NCBI RefSeq assembly: GCF_000741575.1
Contig: NZ_JGYV01000001.1
Span: 1-64,000 of the forward strand
Source: Bifidobacterium cuniculi
Lineage (GTDB): Bacteria; Actinomycetota; Actinomycetes; Actinomycetales; Bifidobacteriaceae
DNA: 64,000 nucleotides
Direction of reading: 5' to 3'
Both the position numbers and the translations under genes were made by a program. Of the stretch, positions 23,716-32,403 are shown one piece after another (positions within the stretch are counted from its first letter, which is position 1; every line of letters starts with the position of its first letter). The notes below the pieces were generated by a model, which ran no database searches, was not told the origin of the DNA, and saw only the letters and a program-made list of their open reading frames with translations.

Positions 23716-24848
23716 GCCCACAGCCCCTCTCCCATGGACTCGAGATAGGTGACGAGTTCGCGCGCCATCTCGACGTCCTCGGCCACGCGCGGGTGTCCCG
23801 GCGTGCCGGTGCCCGCGCGCGAGTAGGCGAAATGCGTCACCCGCGGGTCCTCCATCGCAGTCGCCACCTCGTGGATGGCGCGGTCCCAGGCGTCGTCGTG
23901 CTCCAGCACGGTGGTCGTGCACACGACGTGCGCGTGCGGATAGCGCTCCAGCAGGCGGCCCAGGAACGCGCGGTACTCGCGCCGCCAGGTTGCGGCTTGC
24001 CCGCCCTCGTAGTCCTGCGCCATGAAGTCGTCGGGGTGCGAGTCGTTCTGGCCGAGCGCCACCACCACGACCTGCGGGGTGAAGTCATGGAAGTCCCAGT
24101 CGATGGCGTCTCCCAGCGGCGGGTTGTACGCCACCTTGTCCCACATGCTCTCCATGCCCAGGTAGTCGGGCGCGTTGAACCAGCCGATGCCGTCCAGCAG
24201 CGGGATGCCGCCCTGGGAGATCAGGCGCGTCTCGGCGCCCAGCATGCGGCCGGTGATGGCGGCGTAGGAATACCAGGAGTTCGAGTCGGAGGACAGGTCG
24301 ATGTCCGGGTCCGCCATTCCCGTGTAGGTGACGGCCTCGTTGCGCTCGCCGCAGGTGACGGAATCGCCGTAGAACTCGATGCGCCGTGCCGGGTCGGGCA
24401 GTGGCGGGACGCCCGGCGCCATGGGGTCGGTAGGTGCGCCGCCCTGCGGCGGTGCGACGTGCGCACCGTCGTCGACGGCGACGCCGTGGAACTCGAGGTA
24501 GTGCATGCCGCCGTCCTGGCGCTTGAACACGACCGCCTCATGCTCGACGTCAGGCAGGTCGGTGGCGACGGTCACCGTGAGGACGCCGTCCTCGCCCTCG
24601 GCGACGTTCGCGGGAAGCACCGGCTCGTCCGGCGAGGGCAGGCGCAGGCTGAACTGGGTGTTGTCGATGATGACGCCGATGCGGGTGTGCCCGTAGTTCC
24701 AGTGGCTGCGGACGCGGACGGCCAGGGTGGTGCCGCTGAAGCGGAAACGGGCCTGGGTGTAGGGAAAGACCCAGAGCGGGACCCCGTCCTGGGTGGCGGC
24801 GCGTCCCTCGTGATGGATCGCGGGGTCGAGGGGAGCGATCTGGCGCAT
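23712..24848 (-). CDS. SGNH/GDSL esterase, CE2-like
   Basis: A 378-residue esterase of the two-domain carbohydrate esterase family 2 type: an N-terminal jelly-roll (about residues 1-140; FRFSGTTLAVRVRSHWNYG) followed by an SGNH domain (RIEFYGDSVTCGERNEA with nucleophile Ser, VVVALGQNDSHPDDF, and GHPRVAED carrying the catalytic His). CE2 enzymes deacetylate sugars or glycans. There is no signal peptide, so it probably acts on imported acetylated sugar beside the sialate esterase, with which it overlaps by 4 nt. AAAGGAG precedes ATG 24848. Whether its target is O-acetyl-sialic acid or another acetylated hexosamine cannot be read from sequence. Confidence 0.85.
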   Translation of the reverse strand: MRQIAPLDPAIHHEGRAATQDGVPLWVFPYTQARFRFSGTTLAVRVRSHWNYGHTRIGVIIDNTQFSLRLPSPDEPVLPANVAEGEDGVLTVTVATDLPDVEHEAVVFKRQDGGMHYLEFHGVAVDDGAHVAPPQGGAPTDPMAPGVPPLPDPARRIEFYGDSVTCGERNEAVTYTGMADPDIDLSSDSNSWYSYAAITGRMLGAETRLISQGGIPLLDGIGWFNAPDYLGMESMWDKVAYNPPLGDAIDWDFHDFTPQVVVVALGQNDSHPDDFMAQDYEGGQAATWRREYRAFLGRLLERYPHAHVVCTTTVLEHDDAWDRAIHEVATAMEDPRVTHFAYSRAGTGTPGHPRVAEDVEMARELVTYLESMGEGLWA

Positions 24849-24984
24849 GGCACTCCTTTGTGTGCGAAAAACGGTCGTTTATAGTGTAGCGCGGTTTTCG
24901 GGTGCCAGGAACCAAGGTTTCGGAACGGGTGAAGCGCTCCAGTTAGGTTTCGGATGGGAGCTGCGGCCTGGATGTGGTTGCTTC

Positions 24985-25004
24985 TCAAAAAATGAACAAT
25001 TTCT
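24985..25004. repeat. Half copy of the AGAAATTGTTC hairpin repeat
   Basis: TCAAAAAATGAACAATTTCT is identical to the outer part of the right arm of the hairpin element at 27237-27324 and nearly identical to that at 38808-38984. The opposite arm is absent here, so this is a solo half-element. The remaining gap (24849-24984 and 25005-25029) shows no further feature apart from the ribosome-binding site of the esterase gene. Confidence 0.7.
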
Positions 25005-25029
25005 CAGGGGGAAGCTTGCACAGAGGGGC

Positions 25030-26266
25030 CTACGCCATGGCCCTCCCGGCACACCACACCTGCTCCACCTTCCACGTGGCCGGGTCGGTGAGCAGCAGGT
25101 CGGCGGCGTAGCCGGGGGCGACCAGGCCGAGGGGTGCGCCGGTGACGGCGTTCGGCCGGTCGAGGCCCAATGCCCGCGCAGGCGTCAACGTGGCGGCCTC
25201 CACGGCCTCGTCGGGGGCCAGCCCCAGCTCGAGCACGGCGCGCGCCACGGCACCCTCCAGCAGGAGCGTGGAGCCGGCGATGGCCCCGTTGGAGACGAGG
25301 CGCGCATGGCCGTCCTCGACGTTGACGTCCAGGGCACCCAGGAGGTAGTGCCCGTCGGGGCAGTCGGTGGCGGCCATGGCGTCCGTGACGAAGGCGAGGC
25401 GGTGGGGCGCGAAGCCCCACGCCATCCGCACGACCGGGTCCTGCACGTGGAAGCCGTCGTTGATGAGCTCGGGCGTGACGCGCGGGTCGGCCGTCACCGC
25501 CGGGATCGGGCCCGGCTCGCGGTGGTGGATGCCGTTCATCGCGTTGAACATGTGCGTCATGATGGTCACGCCGGCGTCGATCGCTTCGCACGCCTGCTCG
25601 TAGCCCGCGTCGCAGTGGCCGATGGCGGGCGCCACGCCCGCGGCGGCGAAGGTGCGGATCGCCTCCATGCCGTGCGGCAGCTCGGGGGCGATGGTGATCT
25701 GCCGCAGCGCGCCGTCAGCCGCTGCCAGCAGCCGTTCCACCGCTTCCGGCACCGGGTCGACCAGGCAGTCCGGGTCGTGTGCGCCCTTGCGCGCCAGGGC
25801 CAGGAATGGCCCCTCGAGGTGGGCGCCGAGGATGTCGGGACGCAGGTCCATCTGCGCCCGCACGGTGCGCAGGTTGCGTTCCATCACGTCGAGCGGGTTG
25901 GTGATCAGGCTGAGCACCTGCCTGGTGGTGCCGTGCACCATGTGGCAGGCGCGCGCGGTGGCGATCCCCTCGGCTCCGTCGTCGAAGGAGGTGCCCCAGC
26001 CGCCGTGTGCGTGGATGTCCACGTAGCCGGGGGGTGAGCGTGCGGCCGCCGGCGGCGACGACGTCGTCGACATCGGCCGCCGCCGCGGCGAAGCCCTCGT
26101 CGGTGGTGCCGGCGGCTGCGATGGTGTCGCCGCGCACTACGACCCAGGCATGGTCGCGCACACCGCGCGCGTCCACGAGGCGCGCGTCGCGGATGGCGAA
26201 GTCCCGTGCCGGTGCGGCAAGCGCGGCCGTGACTGCCGCGGTGATGGCGGAATGGTCGGTGGTCAT
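25030..26266 (-). pseudogene. nagA: N-acetylglucosamine-6-phosphate deacetylase, frameshifted
   Basis: NagA removes acetate from GlcNAc-6-P. The N-terminal part starts at ATG 26266 (MTTDHSAITAAV; AAGGAG upstream) and runs through RDARLVDARG to GGRTLTP. The metal-binding GYVDIHAHGGWG and the rest, including HLEGPF, GHCDAGYEQ, THMFNAMNG and VTDAMAATDC, are in another frame to 25030. The switch falls in a run of six G on the plus strand (26029-26034, six C in the coding strand); five would restore a normal 411-residue protein. Nothing else is damaged. Either this is a sequencing or assembly slip at a homopolymer, or a recent or phase-variable inactivation. It belongs to the nan-nag operon between nagB and the CE2-like esterase. 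Confidence 0.85.
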
Positions 26267-26291
26267 GGTGAAGCTCCTTGGGAATGTGACG

Positions 26292-26331
26292 ACTCCCCGC
26301 ACCAGCCGCGGCGCGGGCAGGTGCGGGGAGT
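26292..26331 (-). terminator. Hairpin between nagB and nagA
   Basis: ACTCCCCGCACC (26292-26303) pairs perfectly with GGTGCGGGGAGT (26320-26331). No T run is present. It may partially uncouple nagA from nagB or stabilise the upstream mRNA end. The remaining 58 bp of the gap is GC-rich with no other signal. Confidence 0.5.
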
Positions 26332-26389
26332 GTGCGGATGTCGGTCGGTCAGGCGTGCGCGCCGGGCGCCGCGGCGGCGCGCACGGCGC

Positions 26390-27178
26390 TCAGATGCCCT
26401 GCCAGGAGGGCTTGTTGTCGTAGGCCCAGCGGTAGTAGTCGGCGTCGCGCAGCCTGGAGGCGGCGGCGTCGTCGACGATGACGGTGGCGTGCGGGTGCAG
26501 CTGGAGCGCGGACGCCGGCCACAGCGCGCTGATGCCGCCTTCGACGGTCTGCGCGATGGCTTCCGCCTTGTTCTCGCCGAAGGCGAGCAGGATGAGGTGG
26601 CGCGCCTTCATGATGGTGCCGATGCCCTGCGTGATGCAGTGGGTGGGCACCTGGCTGATGTCGCCGTCGAAGAAGCGCGCGTTGTCCTCGCGGGTCTGCT
26701 GGGTGAGCGTCTTGATGCGCGTGCCGCTGGCCAGCGAGGAGCCGGGTTCGTTGAAGCCGATGTGGCCGTCGGTGCCGATGCCTAGGATCTGCACGTCCAC
26801 GCCGCCGGCCGCCTCGATGGCGGCGTCGTATTCGCAGCCGGCGTCCATGATGGTGTCCAGGTTGCCGTTGGGCACGTGCACCAGTTCCGGCGTGAGCCCC
26901 AGCGGCTCGACGACGGTGCGCGTGATGGTGCTGCGGTAGGACTCGGGGTGGGCGGGGTCGAGGCCCGCGTACTCGTCGAGCGCGAAGCCGCGCACGTGGC
27001 TGACGTCGATGTGCTCGGCCTTGACGGTGGCCGCGAGCGCCTTGTAGGCGGTGAGCGGGCTGGAGCCGGTGGCCAGGCCCAGCACGGCGTCCGGCTTGCG
27101 TGCGATGAGGTCGGCCACGCAGCGTGCATAGATCTCGCCGGCCTTGGCTTCGTTGTCTACGATGATGATTTCGGTCAT
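26390..27178 (-). CDS. nagB: Glucosamine-6-phosphate deaminase
   Basis: A 262-residue NagB, which isomerises and deaminates glucosamine-6-P to fructose-6-P and ammonia and so feeds amino sugars into the bifid shunt. Recognised motifs: LGLATGSSPLTAYK (phosphate loop), FALDEYAGL (catalytic Asp), GIGTDGHIGFNEPGS (active-site loop with the catalytic Asp/His pair) and the lid KTLTQQTREDNARFF. Length is normal for the family. ATG 27178 follows AAGGA by 10 nt. Its leader contains three tandem copies of an ACCTTCCCC-like unit (27194-27222), of unknown meaning. Confidence 0.97.
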   Translation of the reverse strand: MTEIIIVDNEAKAGEIYARCVADLIARKPDAVLGLATGSSPLTAYKALAATVKAEHIDVSHVRGFALDEYAGLDPAHPESYRSTITRTVVEPLGLTPELVHVPNGNLDTIMDAGCEYDAAIEAAGGVDVQILGIGTDGHIGFNEPGSSLASGTRIKTLTQQTREDNARFFDGDISQVPTHCITQGIGTIMKARHLILLAFGENKAEAIAQTVEGGISALWPASALQLHPHATVIVDDAAASRLRDADYYRWAYDNKPSWQGI

Positions 27179-27236
27179 GGTGGTGGTTCCTTGGGAAGGT
27201 GGGGAAGGTGGGGAAGGTGCGGGTGGTGGTGGGTCT

Positions 27237-27324
27237 AGAAATTGTTCATTTTTTGAACAAAATCTAGGACGTGGGCCGCTCGCGCGGCCTGCCCTAGATT
27301 TTGTTCAAAAAATGAACAATTTCT
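27237..27324. repeat. Hairpin repeat element with 32-bp perfect arms
   Basis: Bases 27237-27268 and 27293-27324 are perfect reverse complements; the outer 27 nt of each arm are AT-rich (starting AGAAATTGTTCATTTTTTG) in an otherwise GC-rich genome, and the 24-nt centre is GC-rich and itself self-complementary. Each arm contains a smaller palindrome (TTGTTCA...TGAACAA). It lies between nanA and nagB within the operon. A related element is at 38808-38984 and a half copy at 24985-25004. Confidence 0.88.
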
Positions 27325-27336
27325 ACTGGAGGAAAC

Positions 27337-28293
27337 TCACTGCGTGGCTAGGGTCACCTCCTCGGGGGTGCGGGCAAGTTCGAGGCCGCAGGCGCGCAGC
27401 ACCTCGGCCACTGCCTCCACGTTAGCGCCTTGTAAGGGCAGGACGGGGTCGGGCATCTGGTTGGTGTCGAAGACGCCGAGGAGCGCGAGTGCGGTCTTGA
27501 AGGCGCCGACGCCGGCGCCGAAGCCGGCGACGCCGCTGGTGACGGTCACGATGCGCATGAGCGCGGAGAGCTTGTCCTGCTCCTTGCGCACGGTCTCCCA
27601 GTCGCCTGCCTCGGCGGCCTTCCACATGCGCACGTAGCCGGTGCATTCCACGTTGCCTAGGCCGGGCACGGAGCCGTCGGCGCCGGCCATGTAGGCGCCG
27701 TCGACCACGACTTCCTGGCCGGTGAGCAGGGTCAGCGGGTGTCCGGCCTTGTTGTTGTCGTCCACGAGGAAACGGAAGGCGACGTCGTCGCCGGAGGAGT
27801 CCTTGACGCCGGCGAGCACGCCGTCGAGGCCGAGCCGGACGAGCATGTCGCCCGGCAGCTTGGTATGCACGCACACCGGGATGTCATAGGCGAACAGCGG
27901 CAGGCCGACGGCTTCGTGGATGAGGCGGAAGTGGCGCTCCACCTCGGCCATGCCGCCGAGGGCGTAGAAGGGGGCGGTGGCGACGATAGCGTCGGCGCCG
28001 AGCTCCTGGGCGACCTTGGCGTGCTCGATCACGCGGCGGGTCTCGGTGTCGATGCAGCCGACGAGGACGGGCACGCGGCCGTCGACGGCCTCGATGGCCG
28101 CCTCGATGATCTCGCGGCGGCGTTCGTCGGTGCTGAAGACGACTTCGCCGGAGGAGCCGAGGACGAACAGGCCGTCCACGCCGGCGTCGATCATGCGGTC
28201 GATGGAGCGGACGAAGCTATCTCGGTCGAGCTGCCGGTCGGCGGTCAGGGGGGTGACGACCGGCGGGATGACGCCACGGAATTGCTTGGTCAT
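27337..28293 (-). CDS. nanA: N-acetylneuraminate lyase (DapA/NanA family)
   Basis: A 318-residue class I aldolase of the DapA/NanA family. Context makes it the sialic-acid aldolase that splits N-acetylneuraminate to ManNAc and pyruvate. The pyruvate-binding motif LGSSGEVV, the catalytic Tyr in FAYDIPVC and the Schiff-base Lys in AGVKDSSGDD are visible. The Tyr motif reads YDIP rather than YNxP. Family members also act on other 2-keto acids, so the assignment leans on the neighbouring nanK, nanE, nagA and nagB. ATG 28293 is preceded by AAAGGACACTGATTCCC, a moderate ribosome-binding site; the longer frame upstream is the shadow of the ATPase gene. Confidence 0.88.
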   Translation of the reverse strand: MTKQFRGVIPPVVTPLTADRQLDRDSFVRSIDRMIDAGVDGLFVLGSSGEVVFSTDERRREIIEAAIEAVDGRVPVLVGCIDTETRRVIEHAKVAQELGADAIVATAPFYALGGMAEVERHFRLIHEAVGLPLFAYDIPVCVHTKLPGDMLVRLGLDGVLAGVKDSSGDDVAFRFLVDDNNKAGHPLTLLTGQEVVVDGAYMAGADGSVPGLGNVECTGYVRMWKAAEAGDWETVRKEQDKLSALMRIVTVTSGVAGFGAGVGAFKTALALLGVFDTNQMPDPVLPLQGANVEAVAEVLRACGLELARTPEEVTLATQ

Positions 28294-28343
28294 GGGAATC
28301 AGTGTCCTTTTGCTGTGCTGGAGGTTGTGGTTGTGTGGAAAGG

Positions 28344-28371
28344 GGCGGGGCCGCCGGTGCACGGCCCCGCC
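28344..28371 (-). terminator. GC-rich hairpin after the importer genes
   Basis: GGCGGGGCCG (28344-28353) pairs with CGGCCCCGCC (28362-28371). On the minus strand it comes just after the ATPase stop and before nanA. With only CCTTTCC beyond it, it is probably a leaky terminator or an mRNA processing point that gives the transporter and enzyme genes different expression. Confidence 0.5.
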
Positions 28372-28394
28372 ATGTGGTTGTGGATCGGTGCCGC

Positions 28395-29228
28395 TCAGAC
28401 CGCCGGCGTGCATTCGGCGGCAGTGGGATGCAGCAGCGAAGGCGCGGCCGCCAGCAGCAGCTGCGTGTACGGGTCCTGCGGTTCGTAGAGCACCTGGCGC
28501 GCCGGTCCCTGCTCCACGATCTGTCCGTGGTTCATGACGATGATCTCGTCGGAGACGTAGCGGACCGTCTGGATGTCGTGGCTGATGAAGACCATCGACA
28601 GCCCGAGCTCCTTCTTGAGGTCGGAGAGCAGGTTGAGGATCTGCGCGCGCACCGACACGTCGAGTGCGGAGGTGGGCTCGTCGGCGATGATGGCGTCCGG
28701 CTTGAGCGACAGGGCGCGGGCGATGGCGACGCGCTGGCGCTGGCCGCCGGAGAGCTGGCCGGGCAGCGCGTTGAGCGCGGACTTGGGTAGGCCGACCATG
28801 TCGATGAGCTCGTAGGCGCGGCGGGCACGCTCCTCGGGGCTGCCGGTCTTGTGCACGATGAGCGGGTCCATGAGCTGGTCCTGGACGCTCATGCGGGCGT
28901 TGAGCGCGGTGGCCGGGTCCTGGAAGACCACGGAGACGACGCGGCCGATGCGCATGCGGTCCTTGGCGCTGCGGTGCGTGACGTCCTTGCCCTTGAACAT
29001 GACCTGGCCGGAGGTGACCTGCTGCAGGCCGCACATCACGTTCGCCGTGGTGGACTTGCCGCAGCCGGATTCGCCGACGATGCCGATCGTGCGCCCGGGC
29101 ATGAGCTTCAGGCTCACGCCGTTGACGGCCTTGACCTTCTTGGGGTGCAGGATGGATCCCGCACGGGTCTTGAACTCGACCTCGATGTCCTTGAGCTCGA
29201 TGATCGGGGTGTTCTCTTGCGTGTTCAT
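28395..29228 (-). CDS. Peptide-type ABC importer ATPase (DppF-like), sialic-acid system
   Basis: A 277-residue ATPase of the oligopeptide/dipeptide (OppF/DppF) class. Walker A is GESGCGKST, Q-loop VVFQDP, signature LSGGQRQR, Walker B AIIADEPTSALD and switch FISHD. The C-terminal tail (YTQLLLAAAPSL) matches the substrate-binding-lid end of this class. It should pair with the ATPase half of the fused protein upstream to drive uptake. The start overlaps the upstream stop (ATGA). In B. breve a four-gene importer with this layout (nanBCDF) is known to serve sialic-acid use, and this gene holds the last position. Confidence 0.93.
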   Translation of the reverse strand: MNTQENTPIIELKDIEVEFKTRAGSILHPKKVKAVNGVSLKLMPGRTIGIVGESGCGKSTTANVMCGLQQVTSGQVMFKGKDVTHRSAKDRMRIGRVVSVVFQDPATALNARMSVQDQLMDPLIVHKTGSPEERARRAYELIDMVGLPKSALNALPGQLSGGQRQRVAIARALSLKPDAIIADEPTSALDVSVRAQILNLLSDLKKELGLSMVFISHDIQTVRYVSDEIIVMNHGQIVEQGPARQVLYEPQDPYTQLLLAAAPSLLHPTAAECTPAV

Positions 29229-31357
29229 CTCACATCTCCTGGTTCTTGCCGCATCATCGCAGCGCGGGGGATCTTCGGTTCGGGGTCGGTGTCGGGGCGC
29301 CGTTCGGTGGCCTTGGTGTCGAGGGCCCTCTCGATGGCTCGGTCGACGTCGGTGTCGTCGGCGGGGACATCCGGCTTGTCGATGTCGTCGGGATGCACCG
29401 CGTAGAAGTGCCAAGTGCCGGGCACCCGCTTCATGACGGGCTTGACGTCCAGGCCGCGCGTCGGGTTGGAGGAGCGCGGTGCGAAGCGGTCGCCCTTGGG
29501 GAAGTCCGCCGGGCTGGGCACCGAGCCGGGCACCTGGTGCAGGCGTCCGGAGCCCGCCTCGATGGAGGTGACGGCGCCGAGCAGGCCGCGGGTGTACTCG
29601 TGGCGGGGGTCGGTGAGGATCTCGCGGGCGGCGCCCTGCTCGACCACCTGGCCGGCGTACATGACGGTGATCGAGTGCGCCACCTTGGCGACGAGCGCCA
29701 GGTCGTGGCTGACGAAGATCATCGCGAAGCCGAGCTTCTCGCGCAGGTCGTTGAGCAGGTCGATGACCTGCTTCTGCACGGTCACGTCGAGTGCGGTGGT
29801 CGGCTCGTCGGCGATGACGAGCTTGGGGTCGCGGGTGAGGGCCATGGCGATGAGCACGCGCTGGCGCTGGCCGCCGGAGAGCTCGTGCGGGTAGGATTCG
29901 AGCACGCGCTTGGGGTCGAGGCCTACCAGTTCGAGCAGTTCCTCCGCGGTGCGGGTGCCGCCGCGGGAGGTGAGCTGCTTCATCTGTGCCTTGATGAGCA
30001 TGGACGGGTTGAGCGAGGAGAGCGCGTCCTGGTAGATCATGGCGATCTCGTGGCCGCGGATGGAGTTGTAGCGCTTCTGGCTCAGGCCGACCAGGTTCTC
30101 ACCCTCGAAGAGGATCTCGCCGCTGATCTCGGCCTTCGGGTCCAGCAGGCCCATGATGGCCAGGGAGGTGATGGACTTGCCGCAGCCGGACTCGCCCACG
30201 AGGCCCATGGTCTCGCCGGGGCGCACCGCGAAGTTGAGGTGGTCGACCACGTCCACGTCGCCGTGGCGCGGGAACTTGATGCATAGGTCCTTGACCTCGA
30301 TGACGGGGGCGGCCTTGCTGCTCGGCTCGAGGCGGTCGCAGCGGCGGAACTCCGCGTCCTTGAGGGCCATGAGGGAGGCTTCCAGGGTCTCGGCCTGGGC
30401 GGCGTAGGCGGCGACCGGGTCGATCAGGAGGCGGTCCTCCTCGCGCATGTTCGCCTTCTCCTCCTCGTTGCGCTTGATCGGCGCGGAGGGTGCGGCCACC
30501 ATGGCGTCGGTGAGGCCCTCGGAGAGGATGTTGAGGCACAGCACGGTGAGCATGATCGCCAGGCCCGGGAACAGTGCCTGCCACCAGAAGCCGTAGATCA
30601 CGCCGGCCTTGGCGCTGGAGAGGATGTTGCCCCAGGTCGGCGTCGGCTCGGGGATGCCGGCGTTGATGAAGGACAGCGAGGCCTCGAAGACGATGGCGTC
30701 GGCCACGGAGAGCGTGGTGAAGACCATGACGGGGGCGGCGATGTTGCGGGTGACGTGCTTGATGAGCAGCCAGGGGGCGCGGGCGCCGGAGACGATGCCT
30801 GCGCGGACGTAGTCCTTGCCGTACTCGCTGATGATGTTCGCGCGGACGATGCGGGCGATCTGCGGCACATAGAGGATGCCGATGGAGATGACGATGCCGA
30901 TCATCGACTGGCCGAGGATGGAGACGAACACGGCCGCCAGGGCGATGCCCGGGATCGACATGACGATGTCGATGCAGCGCATGATCAGCTCGGAGACCCA
31001 GGTGCGGCTGACCGCGGCGAGCGCGCCGATGAGGGCGCCGGCGACGAGGGCGAAGGCGATGGAGGACAGGCCGATGACCAGCGAGTAGCGTGCGCCGTAC
31101 AGGACGCGGGAGAGCACGTCGCGGCCGAGGTTGTCCGTGCCGAAGAGGTGGTCCATCGAGGGGGAGCGGTAGGTGAGGGTGATCTCCTGGGGGTCGTGCG
31201 GCGCGATCAGCGGCGCGAAGACGGCGCCGACGATGAGCAGCGTGATGAAGACGACGGAGATCCTGGTGCCCAGCGACATCGCTTTCCAACGCTTGAAGGT
31301 GAGCTTGCCGCCGGCTTCGTCGACGTTCTTGGCCGAAAGTGTCTTGGAGAACAACAT
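29225..31357 (-). CDS. Fused ABC permease-ATPase (DppC-DppD)
   Basis: A 710-residue fusion. Residues 1-300 are a DppC-type permease (TRISVVFITLLIVGAVFAPLIAP, the HLFGTDNLGRDVLSR loop, and the EAA coupling segment near DYVRAGIVSGARAP). A charged linker (KRNEEEKANMREEDRLL) follows, then a DppD-type ATPase from about residue 345 (Walker A GESGCGKS, signature LSGGQRQR, Walker B LVIADEPTTALD, VSHD) and a long C-terminal tail with the usual oligopeptide-ATPase extension. These subunits are normally separate. ATG 31357 follows the upstream stop after 4 nt; ATG 31369 overlaps it. The fusion ties one ATPase to one permease and leaves DppF and DppB as separate partners. Confidence 0.9.
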   Translation of the reverse strand: MLFSKTLSAKNVDEAGGKLTFKRWKAMSLGTRISVVFITLLIVGAVFAPLIAPHDPQEITLTYRSPSMDHLFGTDNLGRDVLSRVLYGARYSLVIGLSSIAFALVAGALIGALAAVSRTWVSELIMRCIDIVMSIPGIALAAVFVSILGQSMIGIVISIGILYVPQIARIVRANIISEYGKDYVRAGIVSGARAPWLLIKHVTRNIAAPVMVFTTLSVADAIVFEASLSFINAGIPEPTPTWGNILSSAKAGVIYGFWWQALFPGLAIMLTVLCLNILSEGLTDAMVAAPSAPIKRNEEEKANMREEDRLLIDPVAAYAAQAETLEASLMALKDAEFRRCDRLEPSSKAAPVIEVKDLCIKFPRHGDVDVVDHLNFAVRPGETMGLVGESGCGKSITSLAIMGLLDPKAEISGEILFEGENLVGLSQKRYNSIRGHEIAMIYQDALSSLNPSMLIKAQMKQLTSRGGTRTAEELLELVGLDPKRVLESYPHELSGGQRQRVLIAMALTRDPKLVIADEPTTALDVTVQKQVIDLLNDLREKLGFAMIFVSHDLALVAKVAHSITVMYAGQVVEQGAAREILTDPRHEYTRGLLGAVTSIEAGSGRLHQVPGSVPSPADFPKGDRFAPRSSNPTRGLDVKPVMKRVPGTWHFYAVHPDDIDKPDVPADDTDVDRAIERALDTKATERRPDTDPEPKIPRAAMMRQEPGDVR

Positions 31358-31361
31358 GGCG

Positions 31362-32318
31362 TCACACATTCCTGATTCGCGGGTTGATAAGGACGTAGAG
31401 CAGGTCGACGACGATGTTGATGATGATGAACGCGAGCGCGACCACCAGCACCACGCCCTGCACCAGCATCGGCTGGTTGTTGTTGATGCCGTCGAACATT
31501 GCGGTGCCCATGCCGGGCAGTGCGAAGATGACCTCGATGACGATCGCGCCGCCCATGAGGTAGCCGATCTTCATGCCGAGCACGGTGACCGGGGTTATCA
31601 GGGCGTTGCGTAGCACGTTGCGGGCGATGACGACCGGCTTGGGGATGCCGGCGCCCAGGGCGGTGCGCACGTAGTCCTTGTCGAGTTCCTCGACCATGGA
31701 GGTGCGGATGATGCGGGTCATGGAGCCGGCCACGGGCATGGCCAGTGCGAAGCAGGGCATCGCCATGCGGCGCATGTATTCGATCGGGTCCTGGCTGAAG
31801 GGCACGAGGTCGCCGGCGCCGGGCAGCCAGTCCATGCGGATCTGCAGGAAGTAGATGAGCAGGACGCCCAGCCAGAAGGCGGGGGTGGCGATCTCGATGA
31901 TGGAGATGACGCGGATGGCCTGGTCGACCCAGGTGTCGCGGTAGAGAGCCGCGAGCACGCCGAAGACGACGGAGATGACCAGTGCGATCGCCAGGCCGAT
32001 GAAGGTCAGCTGGAGGGTCAGCGGGAAGGAGGTGGCGATGCGTTCGGCGACGGAGTCCTTGTTGACGCCGTAGACGCCGAGCTTGCCTTGGAACATGCCG
32101 CCGATGTAGTTCCAGAACTGCTGCCACCAGGGCTGGTCGAAGCCCATCTCGTGGCGGTAGGCGGCGAGCGCCTCGGGGGTGGCGCTTTCGCCGAGGGCGG
32201 CGACGGCCGGGTCGTACTTGGAGAACGACATGAGGAAGAAGACGAGCAGCGTGACGCCGAAGGCCATGAACGGCAGGGCGATGATGCGCTTGCCCAGGAT
32301 TCGCAATAGGTTACTCAC
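31362..32318 (-). CDS. Peptide-type ABC permease (DppB-like)
   Basis: A 318-residue DppB/OppB-class permease with six helices. It begins LGKRIIALPFMAFGVTLLVF, has the usual extracellular loop (residues 35-95), the EAA-like motif DYVRTALGAGIPKPVVIARNVLRNA (about 220-244) and ends LLYVLINPRIRNV as most DppB proteins do. It follows the binding-protein gene by 85 nt and partners the fused permease-ATPase gene immediately downstream. Confidence 0.93.
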   Translation of the reverse strand: MSNLLRILGKRIIALPFMAFGVTLLVFFLMSFSKYDPAVAALGESATPEALAAYRHEMGFDQPWWQQFWNYIGGMFQGKLGVYGVNKDSVAERIATSFPLTLQLTFIGLAIALVISVVFGVLAALYRDTWVDQAIRVISIIEIATPAFWLGVLLIYFLQIRMDWLPGAGDLVPFSQDPIEYMRRMAMPCFALAMPVAGSMTRIIRTSMVEELDKDYVRTALGAGIPKPVVIARNVLRNALITPVTVLGMKIGYLMGGAIVIEVIFALPGMGTAMFDGINNNQPMLVQGVVLVVALAFIIINIVVDLLYVLINPRIRNV

Positions 32319-32403
32319 TGGATGCTCCTGTTGTGGATGGTGGATTGGGTGGGACGCGCCGTTGCGGCCCGTTCAGGGGGCGTCGGCGGGTGCCGGCGCC
32401 AGG

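Noticed and set aside
25030-26073. A separate short NagA starting at ATG 26073
   Set aside because: The frame begins with an unrelated 15-residue stretch out of register with the gene and lacks the N-terminal strands; one base change merges it with the upstream frame, so it is the 3' part of a frameshifted gene.
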